From Gallionella sp. (GTDB taxonomy: Bacteria; Pseudomonadota; Gammaproteobacteria; Burkholderiales; Gallionellaceae): a stretch of DNA of 6,492 nucleotides. The position numbers and the translations under genes were made by a program. Shown in pieces: positions 1-6,492 of the stretch. Below the pieces are notes generated by a model. That model did no database searches and was not told where the DNA came from. It worked only from the letters and a program-made list of their open reading frames with translations. The stretch's first letter is position 1. Each line of letters opens with the position of its first letter. Location: positions 1 through 6,492 of the forward strand of contig JARCRR010000105.1 in the NCBI GenBank assembly GCA_029850565.1, given 5' to 3'.

Positions 1-434
1 CGCTCTGGTAATTGCATTATCGCCGCACGATTGCTCGGCGAGAAGACTTTATCCGCCGCCTTTTGCCAAGACAACCATTGGAAGTTCAGGTGCTCGCGCA
101 ACGAGATTTTTACATCCATCTGTTGCGGAAGTTGCAAACCGAATACGTGTTCGGTGTTCTGAGTGACACCTGTGGGGTAACGATGCCTCCAGTGCGGATA
201 TATCTCGTAGACGTTCTGCAACTGCCAATCTTCCAGGATGAATCGCGTCGCATCCAATCCTGTTTCCTCTGCCACTTCACGGACGGCGGTCTCGCGCAGC
301 GTCTCATCGCCATCGCGGCTGCCCGTCACCGATTGCCAATAACCGGGATGATCGGCACGTTCCAGCAAGAGTACATCGAGTGCGGAGGTATAGATGACAA
401 CCAGTACGGAGATCGGTTGCTTGTCTCGTGACAT
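1..434 (-). CDS. nudB: Dihydroneopterin triphosphate pyrophosphatase NudB, 3' end cut by window edge
   Basis: A Nudix hydrolase of folate synthesis, which removes pyrophosphate from 7,8-dihydroneopterin triphosphate in the cytosol. Reading the minus strand from the ATG at 434-432 gives about 144 residues with no stop before the window edge; E. coli NudB is about 150, so only a few residues are missing. A perfect Nudix box (G-x5-E-x7-R-E-V-x-E-E-x-G-L) covers residues 38-60, with metal-binding REVAEE at 52-57. NudB-specific signatures are WQSVTGS (33-39) just before the box and WRHRYPTGVTQNTE after it, closely matching E. coli NudB as I recall it. The start overlaps the barstar stop (TGATG) and no Shine-Dalgarno is visible in front of it, so translation probably depends on re-initiation after the barstar gene. 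Family is certain; the exact substrate is inferred from the NudB-type residues and the position downstream of aspS. Confidence 0.93.
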   Translation of the reverse strand, partial: MSRDKQPISVLVVIYTSALDVLLLERADHPGYWQSVTGSRDGDETLRETAVREVAEETGLDATRFILEDWQLQNVYEIYPHWRHRYPTGVTQNTEHVFGLQLPQQMDVKISLREHLNFQWLSWQKAADKVFSPSNRAAIMQLPE

Positions 435-808
435 CAGGCGAAGAAGACCCAGAACGGTTTGTTTTGCAAGCGCCAGAACTCGACTGTCGCATCGAGGATG
501 TCATCCAAGATATCGTCACCCGCATGTTCGCCGCGCAACAACAAGACATAGCCCGGCGCTTTGTTCCAGGAGAGATCGCCTAGGGCATCGGCCAGCGCAT
601 CCCAGTTGTGGCCAAACCAGTCAGGGGCCTGGATGGCTCGCGCCATCTCTGCCAACACTTCTCCCTTGCCATGCGCAGTTGCGATGTCGGCCTCGAACAA
701 AGAAAAACCGGCACGTTGCACAGAATCATGCAAAGCATCCAAGGAACAGTTCAGGCTGTAGACACCCGCCCCGTTCACGTCTTTCAGCAGATAGCACAGA
801 TCTTCCAT
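434..808 (-). CDS. Barstar-family ribonuclease inhibitor
   Basis: A 124-residue cytoplasmic protein of the barstar family, expected to bind and block the ribonuclease encoded immediately upstream. The recognisable core is DWFGHNWDALADAL at residues 63-76, equivalent to the YYGENLDAL segment of Bacillus barstar. D70 and D74 fall at the positions of barstar D35 and D39, which enter the barnase active site. The C-terminal FWVFF strand is also typical. The position of barstar E76 cannot be placed with confidence, although acidic residues D98, D99, D102 and D103 lie in the right area. The ATG at 808-806 is chosen over an in-frame ATG at 865 because it has a good Shine-Dalgarno, begins like the family, and shares a TGATG with the RNase stop. 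The stop overlaps the nudB start. Length is somewhat above the roughly 90 residues of barstar, common among proteobacterial homologues. Confidence 0.9.
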   Translation of the reverse strand: MEDLCYLLKDVNGAGVYSLNCSLDALHDSVQRAGFSLFEADIATAHGKGEVLAEMARAIQAPDWFGHNWDALADALGDLSWNKAPGYVLLLRGEHAGDDILDDILDATVEFWRLQNKPFWVFFA

Positions 809-1254
809 CAGCGCCCCTCTACGATGCGTTTGAATGACTTGTAGTGATCGGCGGTGTAGTAGCACTCCGGCAGTGCGAATGGGTCGCTGCGCAGCAGCGG
901 GGTACCCATCGGCCTACCCCTTGCGGGTACGACACCGCACACGATGCGCCGCGCACCGCGATGCTGCACGCCCGGCGTCTTGATTGTGTACTCATGGTAA
1001 TAACCGCGCGACTGTTGCGGCAGGATGCGCTCAAAGTTGCTGAACACCACGCCGTCGCGAGGATAGGGGAAGGGGCCACCCCGCTTGATGAGTTGCAGTG
1101 TCTCGTGCGCTTCCGGCGGCAGTTCGGCAGCAGCGATAGTGGAGACGACGGCAGCCTCATGCGAGTGATGATGGTTACGCGCCTGTACGAACGGCGACAA
1201 GCACAACAGCAAACCGACCAATAGCCACCACTGTGCCTGTGCCACGCGCCGCAT
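808..1254 (-). CDS. Secreted guanyl-specific ribonuclease, RNase Sa/barnase (N1/T1) family
   Basis: A 148-residue RNase predicted to cut single-stranded RNA after guanosine, outside the cytoplasm. Residues 1-25 form a signal peptide: MRR, a hydrophobic stretch WWLLVGLLLCL, then a probable cleavage after FVQA. The mature part is strikingly like streptomycete RNase Sa: LPPEA (45-49), GPFPY (60-64), DGVVF (67-71), YYHEYT (85-90), RGARRIV (99-105) and YYTADHY (132-138). Aligning from memory, catalytic E54, R65, R69 and H85 of RNase Sa correspond to E88, R99, R103 and H137, so the site is complete. Two oddities: about 18 extra residues lie between G107 and Y132, and the only mature cysteines, C106 and C131, flank that segment, while the RNase Sa terminal disulfide cysteines are absent. 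The start is one base after the aspS stop, with AAGGAA just upstream; the stop overlaps the barstar ATG. Role inferred: an exported antibacterial or nutrient-scavenging RNase with cognate immunity. Confidence 0.92.
   Translation of the reverse strand: MRRVAQAQWWLLVGLLLCLSPFVQARNHHHSHEAAVVSTIAAAELPPEAHETLQLIKRGGPFPYPRDGVVFSNFERILPQQSRGYYHEYTIKTPGVQHRGARRIVCGVVPARGRPMGTPLLRSDPFALPECYYTADHYKSFKRIVEGR
814..820 (-). promoter_or_regulatory. Ribosome binding site deciding the barstar start
   Basis: The minus strand reads AGAGGGG, ending 5 nt before the ATG at 808. It lies inside the last codons of the RNase gene. It favours the 808 start over the longer in-frame ATG and would allow inhibitor translation in addition to any coupling through the TGATG overlap. 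Confidence 0.6.
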
Positions 1255-1255
1255 G

Positions 1256-3058
1256 TTATTCCTTGGTCACTTCCACTGTGGTCTGCGTCTGTTGACGCAA
1301 ACGGATATGCAGTTCGCGCAACTGCTTCTCGTCCACTGCACTCGGCGCCTGTGTCAGCAGACACTGCGCACGTTGCGTCTTGGGGAAGGCAATCACGTCA
1401 CGGATGGATTCGGCACCGGTCATCATGGTGACGATACGGTCCAGACCGAAGGCTAGGCCGCCGTGAGGCGGCGCGCCGTATTGCAAGGCATCCAACAGGA
1501 AGCCGAACTTGAGTTGCGCTTCTTCTGCGCCGATGTTGAGCGCACGGAACACCTTGCTCTGCACTTCTTCTTTGTGGATACGCACAGAGCCGCCGCCGAT
1601 CTCCCAGCCGTTGAGCGCCAAGTCGTAGGCCTTGGCCAAGCACTTGCCCGGATCGGTCTCGAGGAATTGCAGGTGTTCGTCTTTAGGCGAAGTGAACGGA
1701 TGGTGGCAAGCATTCCAGCGCTTGGCTTCGTCGTCGTATTCAAACATGGGGAAGTCCACCACCCACAACGGCTCCCACGCCTTGCCGTTCAAGTAGCCCT
1801 TCTCGTGACCGATCTTGCTGCGCAGTGCGCCCAATGCATCGTTGACGATCTTGGTCTTGTCCGCGCCGAAGAAGATGATGTCGCCGTTCTGCGCGCCGGT
1901 GCGGGCTATGATGGTCTTCAGCGCGCCTTCATTCAGATTCTTGACGATAGGCGATTGCAAGCCAGACTCGTTCAATTGAGTGATGTCGTTGACCTTGATG
2001 TAGGCCAAACCCTTCGCACCGTAGATGGTGACGAACTTGGTGTACTCGTCGATCTCGCCGCGCGTAAACGCACCGCCGTTCGGCACGCGCAAAGCCGCCA
2101 CGCGACCGTTGTCGGAGTTCGCCACACCGGCGAACACCTTGAACGCAACATCCTTGACTGCGTCGGTGACATCGGTGATCTCCAGCGTCACGCGCATATC
2201 CGGCTTGTCGGAGCCGAAGCGTCCCATCGCCTCGGCATAAGACATGCGCGGGAAGGGATTGGGCAAAGAGACATTCAATGTCTCTTTGAACACCACGCGG
2301 ATCATCTCTTCCATCATCTCCATGATCTGCTCTTCGCTCAGGAACGATGTCTCGATATCCACCTGGGTGAATTCGGGTTGGCGATCGGCACGCAAGTCTT
2401 CGTCGCGGAAGCATTTGGTGATCTGGTAGTAACGGTCGAAACCCGCCACCATCAACATCTGTTTGAACAACTGCGGCGATTGCGGCAAGGCGAAGAATTC
2501 GCCCGCATGCACGCGCGACGGCACCAGGTAGTCGCGCGCACCTTCCGGTGTGGACTTGGTCAGCATCGGTGTCTCGATATCGATGAAGCCTTTGTCGTCC
2601 AAGAAACGACGGAAGGCACGCGCGGTCTTGTAACGCAGCATCATGTTGTTCTGCATCTGTGGACGGCGCAGGTCGATCACGCGATGGGTCAAGCGCACGT
2701 TCTCGGACAGGTTCTCATCGTCCAATTGGAACGGTGGCGTGACGGCCACGTTCAGCACTTCGATCTCGTGGCACAGCAACTCGATCTCGCCGCTGGGGAT
2801 GTTCTTGTTCTCAGTACCTTCCGGACGGCGGCGCACGCGGCCGGTGATCTTCAGCACGTATTCGTTACGCACCGATTCGGCGATGGCAAACATATCGGCA
2901 CGGTCAGGATCGCACACGATTTGGGCCAGACCTTCGCGGTCGCGCAGATCGATGAAGATCACCCCGCCGTGGTCGCGGCGGCGATGCGCCCAACCGCACA
3001 AAGTGACGGTCTGGCCTAGGTTGTTAACGTTGAGTTGTCCGCAGTAATGAGTTCGCAT
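1256..3058 (-). CDS. aspS: Aspartyl-tRNA synthetase, probably non-discriminating (Asp/Asn)
   Basis: A class II synthetase of 600 residues (bacterial AspRS is about 590) that charges tRNA with aspartate in the cytosol. An N-terminal OB-fold anticodon-binding domain (about 1-105) holds GWAHRRRDHGG at 22-32. The catalytic core follows: motif 1 region ending GFIDIETPML (157-166), the QSPQLFKQ segment (193-200), motif 2 FRDEDLRADRQPEF (217-230), the bacterial GAD insertion in the middle, and motif 3 GGLAFGLDRI (533-542) with ATP-binding R541. H30 and G81 sit where non-discriminating enzymes such as that of Pseudomonas aeruginosa carry His and Gly; discriminating E. coli AspRS has Leu and Lys there. 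This suggests it also makes Asp-tRNA(Asn) for GatCAB. No Shine-Dalgarno is evident before the ATG at 3058, although the start begins exactly like the family. It lies 38 nt after DUF502 and one nt before the RNase gene. Confidence 0.98.
   Translation of the reverse strand: MRTHYCGQLNVNNLGQTVTLCGWAHRRRDHGGVIFIDLRDREGLAQIVCDPDRADMFAIAESVRNEYVLKITGRVRRRPEGTENKNIPSGEIELLCHEIEVLNVAVTPPFQLDDENLSENVRLTHRVIDLRRPQMQNNMMLRYKTARAFRRFLDDKGFIDIETPMLTKSTPEGARDYLVPSRVHAGEFFALPQSPQLFKQMLMVAGFDRYYQITKCFRDEDLRADRQPEFTQVDIETSFLSEEQIMEMMEEMIRVVFKETLNVSLPNPFPRMSYAEAMGRFGSDKPDMRVTLEITDVTDAVKDVAFKVFAGVANSDNGRVAALRVPNGGAFTRGEIDEYTKFVTIYGAKGLAYIKVNDITQLNESGLQSPIVKNLNEGALKTIIARTGAQNGDIIFFGADKTKIVNDALGALRSKIGHEKGYLNGKAWEPLWVVDFPMFEYDDEAKRWNACHHPFTSPKDEHLQFLETDPGKCLAKAYDLALNGWEIGGGSVRIHKEEVQSKVFRALNIGAEEAQLKFGFLLDALQYGAPPHGGLAFGLDRIVTMMTGAESIRDVIAFPKTQRAQCLLTQAPSAVDEKQLRELHIRLRQQTQTTVEVTKE
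1259..1264 (-). promoter_or_regulatory. Ribosome binding site of the RNase gene, inside the aspS end
   Basis: AAGGAA on the minus strand lies 4 nt before the ATG at 1254 and overlaps the last codons of aspS. It supports this start and implies that the RNase is translated from the aspS transcript. Confidence 0.55.
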
Positions 3059-3096
3059 GATTTGAGATACAGGTGAGGATTACAAAAAAGAAAGGC

Positions 3097-3714
3097 TTAA
3101 TTGGTTTGCTTAAGTTTGGCGACAGCTTCAGGTGTGGTCACCACGCCCATCGAGACGATGGCCTTGAAGGCAGCATCCACGCTGATGTCGAGCTCGATGG
3201 TCTCGGACTTCTTCACGTAGAAATAGAAACCGTTCACCGGGCTGGGCGTGGTCGGCACGAATACACCGACATATTCCTCCCCCGCCAACCTGCGCGTCAC
3301 TTCGGCAGGCACGCTGGTCTGGAACGCCAACGACCACGACTCGGCATGAGGATAGCGCACCAACAACACTTTACCGAATGCATTGCCACTCTCGGAGAGC
3401 AGCGTATCGCTGACCTGTTTGACGCTGTTGTATATGGCATTGACGAAGGGGATGCGGCGCAACAGGTGCTCCCACCACTCCAAGAGCCGCTGACCGAACA
3501 CATTGCGCACCAGCAACCCGGTACCCAGTACGACCAACACGGTGAGGATGACGCCAAGGCCCGGGATGTGAATACCGAGCAGATTATCGGGATGCCAGGC
3601 CTGTGGCAGCAACAACAGCGATTGATCCAAGATGCCGATGATGAAGCTCAACACCCACAAGGTGATGACCAGCGGAACCAAGACCAACAAACCAGTCAGC
3701 AGATATTTCTTCAC
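3097..3714 (-). CDS. DUF502 family inner-membrane protein
   Basis: A 205-residue membrane protein of the DUF502 family; the molecular function is not established. Residues 4-30 form the first membrane segment, starting KKYLLTGLLVLVPLVITLWV, the usual start of this family. Residues about 50-69 (IPGLGVILTVLVVLGTGLLV) form the second. Next comes the family segment RRIPFVNAIYNSVKQV, then a soluble part containing VFVPTTPSPVNGFYF. The GTG at 3714-3712 is chosen because it forms a GTGA overlap with the fmdB stop, has GGGGA 7 nt upstream, and gives the family's normal N-terminus. In-frame ATGs at 3738 and 3840 would add 8 or 42 residues overlapping fmdB without a visible Shine-Dalgarno. Its place between fmdB and aspS is, from memory, a common arrangement in betaproteobacteria and supports co-transcription. 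Confidence 0.92.
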   Translation of the reverse strand: MKKYLLTGLLVLVPLVITLWVLSFIIGILDQSLLLLPQAWHPDNLLGIHIPGLGVILTVLVVLGTGLLVRNVFGQRLLEWWEHLLRRIPFVNAIYNSVKQVSDTLLSESGNAFGKVLLVRYPHAESWSLAFQTSVPAEVTRRLAGEEYVGVFVPTTPSPVNGFYFYVKKSETIELDISVDAAFKAIVSMGVVTTPEAVAKLKQTN

Positions 3715-3923
3715 GAGTGCATCCCCGCCATCGGACATGACGAACAAGCGCCAGTGTCGCAACTGTTCGACGAACTTTTGAACTGGAAACCCGGTGCGCT
3801 GAGCTGCTTGGCAAAGGTCTCCTTGCCGCAATCGGGGCACATTGCTAGCGGCGCATCGCTATACTTCTGCATCACGTCTTTTTGTGTGCCACAGCTACTG
3901 CACCGGTATTCGTAAATAGGCAT
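3711..3923 (-). CDS. FmdB-family zinc-ribbon protein
   Basis: A 70-residue protein of the FmdB/CxxC-CxxC-SSSS family, often called a putative regulatory protein although its biochemical role is unclear. The family start MPIYEYRC is at residues 1-8. One zinc is probably held by C8-x2-C11 and C29-x2-C32, with AMCPDCGK around the second pair. The stretch APGFQFK (43-49) followed by a serine run is also characteristic. The C-terminus carries three more cysteines (C55, C60, C63). The ATG at 3923 is preferred over an in-frame ATG at 3953 because it gives the exact family N-terminus and because the earlier one lies inside a likely -10 element. A weak GGGAA lies 5 nt upstream. The stop overlaps the DUF502 GTG start. 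It is the first gene after a candidate promoter and may open the aspS operon. Confidence 0.93.
   Translation of the reverse strand: MPIYEYRCSSCGTQKDVMQKYSDAPLAMCPDCGKETFAKQLSAPGFQFKSSSNSCDTGACSSCPMAGMHS
3722..3726 (-). promoter_or_regulatory. Ribosome binding site favouring the DUF502 GTG start
   Basis: GGGGA on the minus strand lies 7 nt before the GTG at 3714, inside the end of fmdB. No comparable motif precedes the alternative ATG at 3738, so this site decides the start. Confidence 0.5.
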
Positions 3924-3951
3924 TGGAGTTCCCAGATTCGGAAAGGCGCGC

Positions 3952-3957
3952 ATTATA
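3952..3957 (-). promoter_or_regulatory. Candidate -10 element for the fmdB-DUF502-aspS operon
   Basis: The minus strand carries a perfect TATAAT hexamer overlapping the last codon and stop of rluE. Transcription would start near 3945, giving a leader of roughly 22 nt before the fmdB ATG. At 16-18 bp spacing there is no good -35 hexamer (the region is GC-rich), so a promoter is suggested but not proven. Confidence 0.4.
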
Positions 3958-4504
3958 CATTAGCCGCCCTCTCCTCGCGCCATTCCCCCCTCCCCAAACC
4001 AGAGAGCGACCAATCGCCGATAGAGAAACGGATCAATCGCAACGTAGGGAATCCAATTGCCGCCGTCATGCGCCTTACCTGACGGTTCTTGCCTTCCCGA
4101 ATAGTGAGTTGAAGCCATGATGTAGGGATGCTTTGGCGGAATCGAACCGGTGGATCGCGTTGCCAAAGATTAGCTGGCTCATCCATCAGGCTGACTTGTG
4201 CCGGTAGAGTCATCCCATCCTTTAGCATCACCCCCTTTTGCAACTGGGCCAATGCCTTATAGTCCGGCACACCTTCCACCTGCACCCAGTAGGTCTTGGG
4301 CAGCTTATGCTTGGGATCGGTGATGCGATGTTGCAACTTGCCGTCATCGGTAAGTAACAACAAGCCCTCGCTATCAGTATCCAAGCGACCCGCAGGATAA
4401 ACTTCGGCAACAGGAATATAATCCGCCAGCGTCGGATGCAACCCATCACGACTAAATTGACAGATCACACCATAGGGTTTGTTGAACAGCAGGACGCGAC
4501 TCAT
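3953..4504 (-). CDS. rluE: 23S rRNA pseudouridine synthase RluE
   Basis: A 183-residue pseudouridine synthase of the RsuA/RluB/E/F group. E. coli RluE modifies U2457 of 23S rRNA, and the same target is inferred here. The protein starts directly with LLFNKPYGVICQFS (5-18) and has no N-terminal S4 domain, which fits RluE rather than RluB or RsuA. The catalytic motif GRLDTDSEGLLLLTDDG (39-55) contains the nucleophilic aspartate D42. Downstream are KTYWVQVEGVP, SIPTSWLQLTIREGKNRQVRR and the GFPTLRLIRFSIGDWSL segment, all closely matching E. coli RluE as I recall it. The ATG at 4504 gives the expected length, but the Shine-Dalgarno is weak. It is divergent from icd and 29 nt upstream of fmdB, so it may also be transcribed into the aspS operon. 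Confidence 0.94.
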   Translation of the reverse strand: MSRVLLFNKPYGVICQFSRDGLHPTLADYIPVAEVYPAGRLDTDSEGLLLLTDDGKLQHRITDPKHKLPKTYWVQVEGVPDYKALAQLQKGVMLKDGMTLPAQVSLMDEPANLWQRDPPVRFRQSIPTSWLQLTIREGKNRQVRRMTAAIGFPTLRLIRFSIGDWSLSGLGRGEWREERAANV

Positions 4505-4589
4505 CTCATATACCGCTTTTCATTATTTGCCAGCAAGTTGCCGGAAGTATACGAAGAAATTGTTATTGATTTTATTAAATGAGAAAAAC
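4505..4589. promoter_or_regulatory. Divergent rluE/icd promoter region
   Basis: This AT-rich 85-bp gap must drive at least icd and probably rluE. For icd (plus strand) the best candidate is TTGCCG (4538-4543), a 17-bp spacer, and TGTTAT (4561-4566), each matching 4 of 6 consensus bases and giving a short leader before the ATG at 4590. For rluE, AATAAT on the minus strand (4527-4522) is a possible -10 without a clear -35. Interlocking TTGC/GCAA/TTGC units lie at 4527-4541, between the two candidates, and could be a regulator site or chance. No hairpin terminator is seen. Confidence 0.4.

Positions 4590-6492
<1,903 letters not shown>

Noticed and set aside
12..431. Plus-strand open frame at the left edge
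   Set aside because: The opposite strand encodes NudB with a perfect Nudix box. The plus-strand product has no recognisable feature.
394..837. Plus-strand open frame of 147 codons opposite barstar
   Set aside because: The product is Arg/Pro/Ser/His-rich and low in recognisable structure. The opposite strand has the barstar core.
434..865. Longer barstar form starting at 865
   Set aside because: The extra 19 residues overlap the RNase C-terminal codons, and the 808 ATG has a good ribosome binding site and the family-like start.
899..920. GGGGTA/TACCCC inverted repeat as a terminator
   Set aside because: It lies inside the RNase coding sequence, has a 10-nt loop and is not followed by a T-run. 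It is kept only as a remark on the insertion.
819..1364. Minus-strand open frame of 181 codons overlapping the RNase and the aspS end
   Set aside because: It is an out-of-frame reading of the RNase and aspS coding sequence, which have clear family motifs.
1463..3019. Long open frame (518 codons) on the plus strand opposite aspS
   Set aside because: It is antisense to the certain aspS gene, and its His/Val/Leu/Gln-rich translation is what reverse-complemented coding sequence with high GC at third positions gives. It shows no recognisable domain.

Overview
The window is a gene-dense chromosomal segment, most likely from a betaproteobacterium. That assignment is an inference from gene order (fmdB - DUF502 - aspS - nudB), protein sequence character and moderately high GC; I could not run a search. 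No phage, IS, tRNA, rRNA or CRISPR signature is visible. The longest gap between genes is 85 bp.

Layout: from position 4504 leftwards, seven genes lie on the minus strand: rluE (23S rRNA pseudouridine synthase), fmdB (zinc-ribbon protein), a DUF502 membrane protein, aspS (aspartyl-tRNA synthetase), a secreted RNase Sa/barnase-type guanyl-specific ribonuclease, a barstar-family inhibitor, and nudB (dihydroneopterin triphosphate pyrophosphatase, cut by the left edge). To the right, reading divergently across an 85-bp intergenic region, is icd for monomeric NADP-isocitrate dehydrogenase, cut by the right edge after 634 codons. Every active-site residue I could place is intact.

The minus-strand genes are tightly packed. 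fmdB and DUF502 share a GTGA overlap, aspS ends one base before the RNase start, and RNase/barstar and barstar/nudB each share a TGATG stop-start overlap. This looks like one operon, possibly served by a perfect TATAAT -10 hexamer embedded in the end of rluE.

The most interesting element is the RNase-barstar pair inside this housekeeping operon, between aspS and nudB. The RNase carries a signal peptide and all RNase Sa catalytic residues. Compared with RNase Sa as I recall it, it has about 18 extra residues in a loop bracketed by the only two cysteines of the mature protein. The inhibitor keeps the two aspartates at the positions barstar uses to bind barnase. Other points: AspRS carries the residue pair associated with non-discriminating enzymes, and the rluE/icd divergent arrangement resembles that of E. 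coli although the E. coli Icd belongs to an unrelated-looking dimeric family.
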